The notes beneath the pieces were generated by a model, which saw only the letters and a program-made list of their open reading frames with translations, was not told the origin of the DNA and ran no database searches. A stretch of DNA of 64,000 bases from positions 248,001 to 312,000 of the forward strand of contig NZ_JACIDV010000005.1 in assembly GCF_014196515.1 (NCBI RefSeq), written 5' to 3'. Shown one piece after another: positions 30,101 to 39,639 of the stretch. The DNA is from Rhizobium skierniewicense (GTDB taxonomy: Bacteria > Pseudomonadota > Alphaproteobacteria > Rhizobiales > Rhizobiaceae). The translations under genes were made by a program, and so were the position numbers. The first letter of the stretch is position 1. Every line of letters begins with the position of its first letter.

Positions 30101-30178
30101 CAGCAAATGCCTTTCCTGAAGTCCCGGACGACGATATGTTCTTGGTAACACTTAACGAATGCACGCGCAGATCGCCAG

Positions 30179-31003
30179 ATGTCAGACACATATACGCATA
30201 TTCACGACAATAACGTAACAGCCGCATCTTCAGCGCAAAACGAGATTGTCAGCGTCCTTCCTCTAGGGGCGCACGAACAGCACGGACCCCACCTGCCGTT
30301 CGAGACCGATACGCTGATCGCTCAAGGGGTGGTGGAGCGATTGAAGCAAGCGCTTGCTTCTTCCTCCCCCATCCATTTCCTGCCCACCGAACCTGTCGGA
30401 TACTCCATCGAACATATGGATGTCCCCGGGACGAAAACGCTGGCCTTCGATGAAGCCGTCCAACGCTGGCTCAAGATCGCTGAAGCGCAGCACCGCAAGG
30501 GCGTCCGCAAATTCGTCATGCTGAACGCCCATGGCGGCAATTCTGCGCTGATGACCATCGTTGCCACCGAAGCGCGGGTGCGGTTCGGCATGCTGGCGGT
30601 TGCCACCAGCTGGACCCGTTTCGGCATGCCGCACAGCGTTATTTCTCCGGAGGAAAAAGCCATCGACATTCACGGTGGCGACATCGAAACCTCCGTCATG
30701 CTGGCTTTACATCCGGAGCTGGTGCGGATGGAGAAGGCGGAAAATTTTTCGTCGAACCAATCGCAATTTGTCCGGCGCTTCACACACCTGCGCGCCTATG
30801 GCCCCCATGCTTTCGGCTGGCGCATGTCGGACCTCAACCCGCAGGGCGTGGCAGGCAATGCAGCCGCCGCAACGGCTGAAAAGGGTGGGGCGATCATCGC
30901 CCATGCGGTGGCGGGCCTGCTGGAGCTTCTAGAAGACGTCTGCGCCTTCGACATGAATTTGCTTGAAAGCTCGGATCAAAAATCTTCGGCAGATTCTCTT
31001 TGA
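30179..31003 (+). CDS. creatininase-family amidohydrolase
   Basis: A 274-residue metal-dependent enzyme. The metal ligands are visible in GAHEQHGPHLPFETDT, NAHGGNSAL and IHGGDIETSVML, the hallmark motifs of creatinine amidohydrolases. Family members also act in mycofactocin or riboflavin-type pathways (MftE, FAPy deformylase ArfB), so the substrate is open. The ribosome site is weak. The gene is divergent from marR and followed 78 nt later by the CobW-like gene. Confidence 0.85.
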   Translation: MSDTYTHIHDNNVTAASSAQNEIVSVLPLGAHEQHGPHLPFETDTLIAQGVVERLKQALASSSPIHFLPTEPVGYSIEHMDVPGTKTLAFDEAVQRWLKIAEAQHRKGVRKFVMLNAHGGNSALMTIVATEARVRFGMLAVATSWTRFGMPHSVISPEEKAIDIHGGDIETSVMLALHPELVRMEKAENFSSNQSQFVRRFTHLRAYGPHAFGWRMSDLNPQGVAGNAAAATAEKGGAIIAHAVAGLLELLEDVCAFDMNLLESSDQKSSADSL

Positions 31004-31081
31004 ACTCATTCCGCCACACGCCTATATGAACGGCAACGCATTCAAAGCCGCGTCGCGGCCCATTCTCTTCAGAGGTTTCTC

Positions 31082-32212
31082 ATGACCGAAGCAGCACCAA
31101 CCATCAAGCCTATTCCCGTTACCGTGTTGACGGGCTACCTGGGCGCGGGCAAAACCACGCTTCTCAATCGCATCCTGTCGGAAACTCACGGCAAGAAATA
31201 CGCCGTCATCGTCAATGAATTCGGCGAAATCGGCATCGATAACGATCTCATCGTCGAATCGGACGAAGAAATCTACGAGATGAACAATGGCTGCGTCTGC
31301 TGTACCGTCCGCGGCGATCTCATCCGCGTGGTGGAAGGCCTGATGCGCCGTCCGGGCCGCTTTGACGGCATCATCGTCGAAACCACCGGCCTTGCCGATC
31401 CTGTCCCCGTCGCACAGACCTTCTTCATGGACGACGATGTGCGCGCCAAGACAGAGCTCGACGCCGTCATTGCGCTGGTGGATGCCAAGCACCTGCCGTT
31501 GCGCCTGAAAGACAGCCGCGAAGCCGAAGACCAGATCGCCTTTGCCGATGTCGTTGTCATCAACAAGACGGACCTCGTCACGCCGCAGGAATTGGCCGTG
31601 ATTGAGGACGTCGTGCGCGCCATCAACCCGTCGGCTCGCATTCACAAGACCAGCCGCTCCGGCGTCGATCTCGCCCACGTGCTCAACCAGGGCGCGTTCA
31701 ACCTGGAGCGCGCGCTGGAAAACGACCCGCACTTCCTCGCGCAGGACCATGACGACCACGTCTGTGGTCCCGATTGCGACCACGATCACAGTCATGATCA
31801 TGGGCATGACCATGGGCATGATCACCATCATCACGATCATGACCATAGCCACGGGCATGATCACGACCACCATGACCACGGACACCACCACGCCCCCTCG
31901 CCTATCCATGATGTGACGGTTCAGTCCGTGTCCTTGCGCGGTGGCGAGATGAATGCCGACCGCTTCTTCCCGTGGATTCAGAAGGTCACGCAGACAGATG
32001 GCCCCAAAATCCTGCGCCTCAAGGGCATCATAGCCTTCAAGGACGATGCCGAACGCTATGTCGTTCAGGGCGTGCACATGATCATCGAAGGTGATCACCA
32101 GCGACCATGGAAAGACGGCGAGAAGCGCGAAAGCCGCCTCGTCTTCATCGGCCGCGATCTGGACCGCGAAAAGCTCGAAAACAGCTTCAACGCATGCGTT
32201 GCCGCTGCCTGA
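31082..32212 (+). CDS. CobW/COG0523-family GTP-binding metallochaperone, histidine-rich
   Basis: A 376-residue G3E GTPase. Walker [10 protein letters not shown] at 18-26, the metal-binding CxCC motif GCVCC at 70-74, and NKTDL near 160 mark the family. Residues about 222-276 form a dense His/Asp run (more than 20 histidines, mixed with CGPDCD), giving high metal capacity. Such proteins deliver zinc or cobalt; the zinc-type (ZagA/ZigA) group is usual when a His-rich insert and CxCC coexist. No clear Zur box is visible upstream. AGAGG is 6 nt before the start. Confidence 0.9.
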   Translation: MTEAAPTIKPIPVTVLTGYLGAGKTTLLNRILSETHGKKYAVIVNEFGEIGIDNDLIVESDEEIYEMNNGCVCCTVRGDLIRVVEGLMRRPGRFDGIIVETTGLADPVPVAQTFFMDDDVRAKTELDAVIALVDAKHLPLRLKDSREAEDQIAFADVVVINKTDLVTPQELAVIEDVVRAINPSARIHKTSRSGVDLAHVLNQGAFNLERALENDPHFLAQDHDDHVCGPDCDHDHSHDHGHDHGHDHHHHDHDHSHGHDHDHHDHGHHHAPSPIHDVTVQSVSLRGGEMNADRFFPWIQKVTQTDGPKILRLKGIIAFKDDAERYVVQGVHMIIEGDHQRPWKDGEKRESRLVFIGRDLDREKLENSFNACVAAA

Positions 32213-32251
32213 TTGAGTTGCACTGCGGTGAGTGGGACGGAACCGGCACGA

Positions 32252-32356
32252 CCCTCTCCGTCGTCATCCTCGGGCTTGTCCCGAGGATCAACCACCTCAC
32301 CAAAATCGAGCCTTAGAAGATGCTCGGGACAGGCCCGAGCATGACGACGGAAAGGG
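32252..32356. repeat. 105-bp palindromic element (family B, copy 1)
   Basis: Imperfect inverted arms of about 38 bp: CCCTCTCCGTCGTCATCCTC and onward on the left, and CATGACGACGGAAAGGG at the right end. Each arm contains its own hairpin (CCTCGGG-CTTGTCCCGAGG and CTCGGGACAGGCCCGAG). A related 87-bp element is at 48181-48267. It lies between the CobW-like and WD40 genes. Confidence 0.75.
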
Positions 32357-32420
32357 ATTCGCCATCAAGGTGCTCTTTCCACTACCGAGTAAAAACAAAT
32401 CACGGAAAGACCCGATACCC

Positions 32421-33413
32421 ATGCCCACCGTTGCTCCTCTTGACCTTGAAGGCCACGTCGTCGCGACGCATTTTCTGGGCGAAGTACCACTTTTTGCCAC
32501 CGCGTCCGGCAATATTCACCGGCTGGATGGTGGCGAAAAGGTCGTTGAAGCGCATCAGGGCCTGCTCACCTGTATCCGCGATCCCCACAGCGCAACACTT
32601 TTGACCGGCGGCGAAGATGGCAAGGTGCTGCGCATCGGCCATGATGGCTCCGTCACCGAGCTTGCGCATGTGCCGCGCAAATGGATCAGCGTCGTCGCAG
32701 GCGGCCCCCAAAACGCCATCGCCTATGGCGTCGGCAAGTCGAGCTTCGTGCGTCTGGGTGACAGCACGGTCAAGGAATTCAAGGAAGAACGTACGGTCGA
32801 GGCCATCGCCTTCGCACCGAAAGGTCTGCGCATCGCCGCCGCTCGCTACAATGGTGTCACGCTCCATTGGGTGGCAAGCGCTGGCGACCCGATCGATCTC
32901 GACTGGAAGGGTGCCCATACCGGCGTCACCTTCTCGGCAGATGGCAAATTCCTCGTCACCACCATGCAGGAAAACGCCCTGCACGGCTGGAAGATGGAAG
33001 CGACCAAGGGCGGCATGGAAACGCGCCACATGCGCATGACGGGCTATCCCGCCAAGGTCAAATCCATCTCCTGGTCGCACAAGGGCAAGTGGCTGGCTTC
33101 ATCCGGCGCGCCGGCCGCCATCGTCTGGCCCTTCTCCGGCAAGGATGGCCCGATGGGCAAGGCTCCGCTGGAGCTTGGCACGCGCGCCAACATCATGGTA
33201 ACCCATGTCGCGTTCCATCCGCTGGACGAAGTGCTGGCCATTGGTTTTGCCGATGGCATGATCCTGGGCGTTCGCATCGCCGACCAGAAGGAAGCGCTGC
33301 TGCGCCGCCCCGGCAAGGGTGCCATCACCTCCATGGACTGGAGCAACAACGGCAACCTGCTGGCATTTGCATCCGAAGCCGGCGATTGCGGCATCGTGGA
33401 TATCACAGCGTAA
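32421..33413 (+). CDS. WD40 repeat protein
   Basis: A 330-residue predicted beta-propeller. Repeated segments such as LLTGGEDGKVLRIGHDG, AYNGVTLHW-like and SISWSHKGKWLASSGAPAAIVW match degenerate WD40 blades; about seven fit the length. It has no signal peptide and so is cytoplasmic. It follows the CobW-like metallochaperone across a palindromic repeat; similar side-by-side placement is known in rhizobia, suggesting a link to metal handling, but the function is not established. Start ATG at 32421, with GGAAAG about 12 nt upstream. Confidence 0.82.
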   Translation: MPTVAPLDLEGHVVATHFLGEVPLFATASGNIHRLDGGEKVVEAHQGLLTCIRDPHSATLLTGGEDGKVLRIGHDGSVTELAHVPRKWISVVAGGPQNAIAYGVGKSSFVRLGDSTVKEFKEERTVEAIAFAPKGLRIAAARYNGVTLHWVASAGDPIDLDWKGAHTGVTFSADGKFLVTTMQENALHGWKMEATKGGMETRHMRMTGYPAKVKSISWSHKGKWLASSGAPAAIVWPFSGKDGPMGKAPLELGTRANIMVTHVAFHPLDEVLAIGFADGMILGVRIADQKEALLRRPGKGAITSMDWSNNGNLLAFASEAGDCGIVDITA

Positions 33414-33498
33414 ACGCCCCATCGTCATTTCGTTGAAACAGCGATCGTTCGCAGGCTACGAGGTACAGCTACCCCTATTGCGATTTCGGAGACCGTCG

Positions 33499-33888
33499 AT
33501 GGATACCAAAAGGCCGAAATTATGCGTTGAGCTTTTCGTGGCGGACATTGCCCGGTCGAAAAGCTTTTACACGAGCGTGCTTGATTTCACCGCGGGCCTA
33601 GAGGGTTACGGCGGCTACACACCTCTTTCGAAGGGCGATATTCGTTTATCTCTGAACAGGAATGACTCTCTTCCAGAGGATCATCCAACGAAAGTGGTGA
33701 CTGGTGAACGCGCCGGTCGGGGGATTGAAATCGTTATTGAGGTCGATGACCTGCAATCGCTATACGACCGGGTAAAGGCGAGCGGATGGCCAATTTCCGG
33801 TGATCTGGCCACCCATCCATGGGGTGTCACCGATTTTCGGGTCGTTGATCCGGACGGATATTACCTGCGATTGTCGAACACGGCGTAG
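33499..33888 (+). CDS. VOC-superfamily protein (glyoxalase/bleomycin resistance fold)
   Basis: A 129-residue protein with the paired beta-alpha-beta-beta-beta modules of the vicinal oxygen chelate fold: LCVELFVADIARSKSFYTSV in the first half and GIEIVIEVDDLQSLYDRVKA, TDFRVVDPDGYYLRLS in the second. Candidate metal ligands are the first-strand Glu and the late Asp/Tyr region; I cannot assign a reaction. GGAG lies 8 nt before ATG. It stands alone after the WD40 gene, with an 85-bp gap. Confidence 0.82.
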   Translation: MDTKRPKLCVELFVADIARSKSFYTSVLDFTAGLEGYGGYTPLSKGDIRLSLNRNDSLPEDHPTKVVTGERAGRGIEIVIEVDDLQSLYDRVKASGWPISGDLATHPWGVTDFRVVDPDGYYLRLSNTA

Positions 33889-33929
33889 AGGGCGATGTGA
33901 TCACCTCATCCTATCGGCATGGCGTCCTT

Positions 33930-34113
33930 AAAAAAGGGGAGCTTTTCAACTCCCCGCCCGCCACAGGTTCACCCGATAATGGCCCGTTTCTACGCCATGC
34001 ATTGGCGATCAGACGCTAAGAGGCTGCCCTCGTGGCGATGCTTCTTCGCGTTGTAATCACGGTCTTTGTCGTTGCAGACACCAAGATCGACGCTGGGCGG
34101 TGCGGTCACGGCC
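33930..34113 (-). ncRNA. candidate small RNA, 6S-like architecture
   Basis: Minus-strand non-coding segment ending in an excellent terminator: GGGGAG-TTGAAAAG-CTCCCC-TTTTTT (33930-33955). Just before it, GGCGGGCGG can pair with CCGCACCGCC about 140 nt upstream to close the molecule. Inside are pairings GTGAT/ATCGC, the imperfect hairpin around GCGAAGAAGC...CTCTTAGCG, and ATGGC/GCCAT, giving a long rod with interior loops. A CTTGCC -35-like box sits at 34146-34141, with a poor -10. Length near 180 nt and the rod shape recall 6S RNA; the identity is a guess, the transcription unit is better supported. Confidence 0.45.
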
Positions 34114-34589
34114 CTTGAGACCAGCCTCGTGAAAGCTCATGGCAAGCAAACGAGGCCTCCCTGGAAAAATCGCACACGGAATGGATGTCTAGGATGGCGA
34201 TGCCGCCTGTCGCGGCAGTGCCGTTTCGTCGCGCTTCAGCGGCAGTTTCTGACACCAAAAGTCACCCAAAGTTTAAAGGCGACAGGTCATTTTTACTCAA
34301 ATTCAGAAGAAAGATATAATTTAGAAAAAACTACATTAAAACAATGATTTAGATATTTCACCATCTTAATGAAAAATAAATATCTGATGGTGAAATATGA
34401 CCCCGCAAAGCTTGTGGTGAACTGTTTATCAGCCGCCTCGTTATGCCAGCATACATACCAGTGCTCTGGAGCACGACAGGCTGCCGTATGACAGCGTGGC
34501 TCGAAATCATTCAATGCCGCCGATTTTCGGCAGACGATACATAAAATTCATTCTCCCAAGCCATGCGCTCCGTCTCTGGATCTTTCACA
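34114..34589. other. intergenic region before the chemoreceptor gene
   Basis: No gene supported. The part at 34290-34400 is clearly AT-rich (runs of AAAT, TTAAAAC), unlike the flanking GC-rich DNA, and includes an imperfect inverted pairing of AGATATTTCACCATC with GATGGTGAAATATG around 34352-34399. It probably holds the chemoreceptor promoter. Confidence 0.5.
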
Positions 34590-36398
34590 ATGAAACTGTC
34601 TATTTCCGCACTCGTCACCGCAACCGGCGTCGCTTTGGCCACCGGCGTCATCCTCACTCTTTTGACCGGCGGATATGCGCTGGACAAGCTGAAGGTCAAC
34701 GGCCCGATCTATCAGGAAATCGTCGATAGCAAGGATCTGATCGCAGACATCCTGCCGCCGCCGCTCTATTTGATCGAGACCTATGCCGTAACAAACGAGG
34801 CCGCGCTTCACCAGGACCGGATGGCAAAGAATGTCGATCGGATCAAGGTACTGAAAGGTCAGTATCAGGAGCGACGCGAATACTGGAAGACAACCACGCT
34901 CCCGGACACCTTGAAACAGAAGCTGCAAAACGATGTGCTCATCAAGGGCGACGCCTTCTGGGCTCTTCTGGAAACCGACACCCTTCCAGCACTTGCATCG
35001 GCAGACGCAGCCAGGATCACCACCTCACTGAACGACCTCAGCACGGCGTTCCACACGCATGAGGATGCGGTCAATCAACTGGTGGACATGGGCACCGTCT
35101 ATGGCAAGGCGAAGGAGACCGAGGCTGCCGCACAAACCGCCTTCCTGCAAGATACCAACTACATCCTGGGCGGCCTGCTCATCATCCTGTCCATCGCAAC
35201 CACCATCTTCCTTCGCCGCCGCGCCATCGCCCCGATCACGCAGATCACCCGGACGATGACCCACATGGCCCAGGGCCACCTCGAAGAAGCACCGCCGCAC
35301 CTCAATCGTCATGACGAAATCGGCGCCATGGCGCGCGCGCTGGCAATCTTCCGGGATGCGGGTCTGGCCAAGCGCCAGCTTGAAAGCGAAGCCGAGCAAT
35401 CGCGCCTGGCAGCCAACGAAGAGCGTGAAAACCGCGAAAAGGAACGTCTGGCGGAAGCGGATGCGCTTCGCTTTGCCATCGAAGAACTGGGAAGCGGCCT
35501 GAACAACCTGTCCAATTGCGACCTGAGCAAGACGCTTGATCGCCGTTTCGACGCCAAATTCGAAACCCTGCGCCAGGATTTCAACGCCTCTGTCCTCAAT
35601 CTCCAGTCAACGCTCGGACAAATCCTGGCCGAGGCCGATCATCTGCGCGGTCAGGGACACCAGATGAATGGCGCCGCCAGCGATCTTGCGCGCCGCACCG
35701 AACAGCAGGCCGCAGCTCTGGAGGAGACGGCCGCTGCCCTCGAAGAGGTGGCCTCCACAGTCAAGACATCGACAGCGCGCGTCAACGAGACACGCGATCT
35801 GGTCAAGGAAGCACGCCGCTCCGCAACCCAGTCCTCAAGCGTCGTCAACGAGGCGATCTCGGCCATGCAGCGCATCGAAAGCGCATCGGGCGAAATCAAG
35901 TCCATCATCAGCGTCATCGACGAAATCGCCTTCCAGACAAATCTTCTGGCGCTGAATGCCGGTGTCGAGGCCGCACGCGCCGGCGAGGCTGGCAAGGGCT
36001 TTGCAGTCGTGGCACAGGAAGTGCGCGAGCTTGCGCAGCGCTCGGCCAAGGCATCGAAGGAAATCCGCGATCTCATCGGCAAATCCGGAGAGCAGGTGGA
36101 AAGCGGCGTCAGACTTGTTCAGTCCACCGGCAATGCGCTGACCGATATCGAGGATTTCGTTTCGCGCATCGACACCAACATCGACAGCGTCGCAACCGCC
36201 GCCCGCGAGCAGTCCACAGGCCTCCAGGAAATCTCAAGCAGCGTCAACTCGCTCGACCAGATGACCCAGCAGAATGCCGCGATGGTGGAAGAAACCAACG
36301 CCGTCAGCCAAACGATTGCGGAAGCCACCACCTCGCTGTCGGCCATGGTCGGACAGTTCAGGCTGCAGCCGGTCGACACCACGCGCCGCGCTGCCTGA
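34590..36398 (+). CDS. methyl-accepting chemotaxis protein
   Basis: A transmembrane chemoreceptor of about 602 residues. The first helix is [21 protein letters not shown], a periplasmic sensing domain of roughly 160 residues follows (helical, four-helix-bundle-like), then the second helix [19 protein letters not shown], a HAMP domain ([15 protein letters not shown]) and the cytoplasmic signalling coiled coil. The hairpin tip is conserved as [24 protein letters not shown] with the CheW/CheA contact. No CWExxF-type methylation tether is seen at the C terminus (ends RRAA). An in-frame ATG at 34563 would add nine residues. The ligand is unknown. Confidence 0.93.
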   Translation: MKLSISALVTATGVALATGVILTLLTGGYALDKLKVNGPIYQEIVDSKDLIADILPPPLYLIETYAVTNEAALHQDRMAKNVDRIKVLKGQYQERREYWKTTTLPDTLKQKLQNDVLIKGDAFWALLETDTLPALASADAARITTSLNDLSTAFHTHEDAVNQLVDMGTVYGKAKETEAAAQTAFLQDTNYILGGLLIILSIATTIFLRRRAIAPITQITRTMTHMAQGHLEEAPPHLNRHDEIGAMARALAIFRDAGLAKRQLESEAEQSRLAANEERENREKERLAEADALRFAIEELGSGLNNLSNCDLSKTLDRRFDAKFETLRQDFNASVLNLQSTLGQILAEADHLRGQGHQMNGAASDLARRTEQQAAALEETAAALEEVASTVKTSTARVNETRDLVKEARRSATQSSSVVNEAISAMQRIESASGEIKSIISVIDEIAFQTNLLALNAGVEAARAGEAGKGFAVVAQEVRELAQRSAKASKEIRDLIGKSGEQVESGVRLVQSTGNALTDIEDFVSRIDTNIDSVATAAREQSTGLQEISSSVNSLDQMTQQNAAMVEETNAVSQTIAEATTSLSAMVGQFRLQPVDTTRRAA

Positions 36399-36410
36399 TG
36401 CCACTTTCGC

Positions 36411-36452
36411 AGACAACAGGGGATGCTCCGAACCCAATCCCCTGTTGTCTTT
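36411..36452 (+). terminator. terminator after the chemoreceptor gene
   Basis: A 14-bp perfect stem AGACAACAGGGGAT / ATCCCCTGTTGTCT with a 12-nt loop, ending in TCTTT, 13 nt after the stop codon. Confidence 0.75.
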
Positions 36453-36499
36453 ACCACCCGCCTACCGTAAGTCTTTTTCGTCATTTTATGAGGAAAAGA

Positions 36500-37183
36500 A
36501 TGCGCGATCTCAGCCAGTTCAAGGGATGTCCGGCCCCGCAACCCGTCACGCTCGAAGGTCGTCTCGTCACGGCCGCGCCGTTTGAGCGGGCACAGCATCT
36601 CGACAAGCTGTGGAACGCGCTGGGTGGTCTTGGCATCAACGACCTGTTGAAATATTTCCCGCAGGACGGCTTTTTGAACTCGCAGGCCTTTGGCGACTGG
36701 ATCGAAGGCGCGCAGACCGCGTTCGGCTGGGTCACCCTCGTCTTCATCGAAAATGCCACGGGCGATGTCGTCGGCATGGCAAGCTATATGCGCCCCGATC
36801 CCAAGAACGGCGTGGTGGAAGTCGGCTCTGTCGCGCACGGCGCGGCGATGAAGCGCACCGCCCTTGCAACCGAAGCGCATTACCTCATGGCACGCCATGT
36901 GTTCGATGACCTCGGTTATCGCCGATACGAATGGAAGTGCCACAACGAAAACGAAGCCTCAAAAGCCACCGCCAAACGCTACGGCTTCCTGTTCGAAGGC
37001 GTCTTTCGCCAGCACATGGTGTCCAAGGGTGCCAATCGCGATACCGCATGGTTCTCGATGATCGACGGCGAGTGGCCGGTGCTAAGACAAGCCTTCGAAA
37101 CATGGCTCGCGCCGGACAATTTTGGCCCCGAAGGCCTCCAGAAACAGAAGCTCGAAGACATTCGCGCAGGCCTGTCCACATGA
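36500..37183 (+). CDS. GNAT-family N-acetyltransferase
   Basis: A 227-residue acetyltransferase of the RimJ/RimL-like type. Visible family parts are VTLEGRLVTAAPFERAQHLDKLW at the start, a central strand-helix with MARHVFDDLGYRRYEWKCHNEN, and the typical SKATAKRYGFLFEGVFRQHMV before the C terminus. The target (protein N terminus, amino acid or antibiotic) is not clear. GAGGAAAAGA directly precedes ATG at 36500. Its TGA overlaps the next gene's ATG (ATGA). Confidence 0.86.
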   Translation: MRDLSQFKGCPAPQPVTLEGRLVTAAPFERAQHLDKLWNALGGLGINDLLKYFPQDGFLNSQAFGDWIEGAQTAFGWVTLVFIENATGDVVGMASYMRPDPKNGVVEVGSVAHGAAMKRTALATEAHYLMARHVFDDLGYRRYEWKCHNENEASKATAKRYGFLFEGVFRQHMVSKGANRDTAWFSMIDGEWPVLRQAFETWLAPDNFGPEGLQKQKLEDIRAGLST

Positions 37184-37386
37184 CCGGCAAAAGCATATCG
37201 GCTGCCATTGCCGCCATCGCGATCGTTCTGGGCTTCGGCCTGCTGTTCTACCTCATGCCGACCATCACGCTCTGGCTAGCCGACCGCTACTCAGTCTGGG
37301 TCGCCGCCATCTTCGACACAGTGGCCGTGCTGGCCTTCTTCCTGATCTTCTGGCTACGGGCGCGGTATCAAAGGCGTAACCGCTAA
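37180..37386 (+). CDS. small membrane protein, two helices
   Basis: A 68-residue protein with two hydrophobic segments (AAIAAIAIVLGFGLLFYLM and VAAIFDTVAVLAFFLIFWL) and a basic C terminus (RARYQRRNR). It starts in an ATGA overlap with the acetyltransferase gene, which supports coupled translation and that it is real. Its stop abuts the stop of the convergent membrane protein gene. I do not recognise a family. Confidence 0.65.
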   Translation: MTGKSISAAIAAIAIVLGFGLLFYLMPTITLWLADRYSVWVAAIFDTVAVLAFFLIFWLRARYQRRNR

Positions 37387-37932
37387 CTAAAGCGACGATA
37401 TCGGAAACGCATATCCGGTAAATAGGCCGCAGAAAGTACCCGAAACCAGCTCGCTGACAACTGACGCTCTGACATGTCGATCCGCCGCGTTCAATGAAAT
37501 ATAGGTATCTGCTGCAACCAGGAACGCAAATGGCAGGAGAAGGAAAACGAGGGCCGCGGAGCCAAATATAAAGGTAGAGGCATAAACGGTTATGATGAGG
37601 GCCAGCACGGCCCCTCGTTTGACACGGCTGCGCGCCAACCCGAATCTTCGTTGAGGGGGCTGGTCCATAATCGAAGCGCCGTCGCCATCGTCGGATGAAA
37701 TCGGTGCCAGATAAAATTTGCGGATATATTTTTCGATGACCTTACCGACAAGAAAGCCAAGGCCAAGACACCCAACGACGATCAGCCACCGTTTGCCATA
37801 GGTGAAAACGGGCTGAAAGGTATCATCGAAAAAGGCGTACCCAAAAACAAACCCTAGCGCTTTGCTGGCAATCGCACCGAACCTTGCGACGTTTTGTTTC
37901 GCAACAAATGCCTTCCCCAATGCGCGCATCAT
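37387..37932 (-). CDS. membrane protein, tandem paralogue B
   Basis: A 181-residue protein with two pairs of hydrophobic segments (ARFGAIASKALGFVFGYAFF, WLIVVGCLGLGFLVGKVI; AVLALIITVYASTFIFG, ALVFLLLPFAFLVAADTY) separated by a charged loop (SSDDGDGAS...RRFGLARSRVKRG). It shares the layout and the FGAIAS-ALG start with the gene just upstream, so the two are tandem duplicates that have diverged. Its ATG overlaps the upstream stop by one base (TGATG), indicating reinitiation. No family recognised. Confidence 0.68.
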   Translation of the reverse strand: MMRALGKAFVAKQNVARFGAIASKALGFVFGYAFFDDTFQPVFTYGKRWLIVVGCLGLGFLVGKVIEKYIRKFYLAPISSDDGDGASIMDQPPQRRFGLARSRVKRGAVLALIITVYASTFIFGSAALVFLLLPFAFLVAADTYISLNAADRHVRASVVSELVSGTFCGLFTGYAFPISSL

Positions 37933-38447
37933 CAAGAAAAAAATCCGAATAACAGAGCGAGGGAGAACCCCGAGAACGTCCAGCCAATCAACGATCCAAC
38001 GTCGTATCTTGTGCTTGCGTTGAAGGCAGTGAAAACACTTTTGGCTAACCAGAGAAACAACAGGACAATGAAAGCTTGCACGGTCCATTCCCCTACGAGA
38101 AATAGCATCGCGACTAAAACTATCAGCACTATTGGCACAAATAGCCCATTCTCGATCCGTCGATATTCCTCGTCGGTGCGGTCTCTTTTCAAACGACGCT
38201 GGAGAGAAAAGCGGACTTTTTTGATAGCGGAACCGAATTTCGGAAAGATGGGCGCGTTGATCAATCTGGATAGGAGATGATCGCCGATCAGGCCCAAAAC
38301 AAAGGCCGTCCACAAGCATACCGTCGTCAAAAGCCAGAATTTTGCATAGTCCGGTAAGGGAAGACTCTTACCGAAAATGGATAAACCCAAGACAATGCCA
38401 AGCGCGGTGCTGGCAATTGCGCCGAATTTGAAAGCATATTGTTTCAC
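37932..38447 (-). CDS. membrane protein, tandem paralogue A
   Basis: A 171-residue protein with the same plan as its downstream neighbour: helices KFGAIASTALGIVLGLSIFG and FWLLTTVCLWTAFVLGLIG, a basic, charged loop (KKVRFSLQRRLKRDRTDEEY), then FVPIVLIVLVAMLFLVGEWT and further hydrophobic segments. The start is GTG at 38447. It seems to be the first gene of a two-gene unit. Base composition is lower in GC than the surrounding genes, which hints at acquisition or relaxed selection. Confidence 0.66.
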   Translation of the reverse strand: MKQYAFKFGAIASTALGIVLGLSIFGKSLPLPDYAKFWLLTTVCLWTAFVLGLIGDHLLSRLINAPIFPKFGSAIKKVRFSLQRRLKRDRTDEEYRRIENGLFVPIVLIVLVAMLFLVGEWTVQAFIVLLFLWLAKSVFTAFNASTRYDVGSLIGWTFSGFSLALLFGFFS

Positions 38448-38535
38448 CGAGCCCTAGCTAACCACAGACACCTCGCCTCTTCACTCAGGCACAACCTAGA
38501 GCTTAACGGACAAGAGTGATAGCGTAAAACATGGG

Positions 38536-39639
38536 CTACGCCTGAAGCGAAGCGCCAAGCAAGGCCAGGCCCATCAGCAGCACGACGAGTGCGCCTGCAA
38601 TCTCGATGCCGTTGGCGAGCCGCATGGCTCTGGTGCTGCCGGAACCGGCGTAGCGCACGGCGATATCCTTGGCCTTGACGGCAAGGCTTGCAAGAGCCGT
38701 GACGGTGATGGCGGTGCCGAGCGACATGGCGAGCACGGAGAGAATGCCGCCCAGCAGCAGGCCGTTCAGCACAGAGAAGCTCATGACGATGATGGCGCCG
38801 GAACAGGGGCGCAAGCCGACGGCGATGATGGCCGACCATGCCTCCTGCAAGCTGAAGTCGCGCGATTGCAAAAGCGACGGGTCCGGCGCATGGGCGTTCC
38901 CGCAGGTGGTGCAAATCTCGCCATTGCCGCTTGGGGCGTGATCGGCAAAGACCGGTTGGCCCTGAAACCGCAGGCCTGTTCCCATACCGGTTCTGACCGG
39001 TCCTGCTTTCTCCTCGACCGAGGAAAAGCGGCTGGAGTTGAGCGCCATTGCGGGTGCCGGAGCGGGCTGTTGAACGGCAACAACCGAAGCGGGCTCGCGA
39101 CCTCTCAAGAAGCTGCGCAGCTTGCGAAACAACAGCCAAGCGCCAAACAGCGCGACCATGGCGAAGCTGGCGATTTCCATGGCCTGGGTGGCCTTGGTCA
39201 TGGTGATGGAGGTACCGCGCAAGACCAGATAGGCGGCACCGACCAGCGCGATGGCGACGGCACCCTGCAGCAATGCCGAGATGAAGGAAATGAGGATACC
39301 GCGCCTGAGCTGGATTTCATTGGCGATCATGTAAGACGAGATGACCGCCTTGCCGTGGCCGGGGCCTGCCGCGTGGAAGACGCCATAGGCAAAGGAAAGC
39401 CCGATCAGCGATGTCAGCGCCCACGGGTCTTCCCGCATCGCTTTCAAAGCCCCTGTCAGCGCCCGGTAGAAGCTTTGCTGGTGCACGTTGATCCACTGGA
39501 AGAACGGACCAAGCGGCCCACCCACCGAGATCGATGGTTCGGCAGACCCGATCCCCAGCGGAGATTGGGCATGGGCCACGGTCATGGCAGCGGCCAACAG
39601 CCCGCATGCGATCACGAGGCTGGAATACTTCCTCAGCAT
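38536..39639 (-). CDS. NicO/RcnA-family nickel-cobalt transporter
   Basis: A 367-residue membrane protein with a signal peptide-like start and about six helices. The first helix pair has the metal-selectivity motif GVFHAAGPGHGKAVISSYM. The second half has GLRPCSGAIIVMSFSVLNG. The large loop between halves carries EICTTCGNAHAPD, a Cys-x2-Cys-x3-His pattern likely to bind metal. The start overlaps the DUF1007 gene stop by 7 nt, so the pair is one operon. Direction of transport (uptake or efflux) is not settled by sequence. Confidence 0.87.
   Translation of the reverse strand: MLRKYSSLVIACGLLAAAMTVAHAQSPLGIGSAEPSISVGGPLGPFFQWINVHQQSFYRALTGALKAMREDPWALTSLIGLSFAYGVFHAAGPGHGKAVISSYMIANEIQLRRGILISFISALLQGAVAIALVGAAYLVLRGTSITMTKATQAMEIASFAMVALFGAWLLFRKLRSFLRGREPASVVAVQQPAPAPAMALNSSRFSSVEEKAGPVRTGMGTGLRFQGQPVFADHAPSGNGEICTTCGNAHAPDPSLLQSRDFSLQEAWSAIIAVGLRPCSGAIIVMSFSVLNGLLLGGILSVLAMSLGTAITVTALASLAVKAKDIAVRYAGSGSTRAMRLANGIEIAGALVVLLMGLALLGASLQA

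Noticed and set aside
31004..31081. A Zur box before the CobW-like gene.
   Set aside because: No AT-rich palindrome of the expected type is visible in the 78-bp gap.
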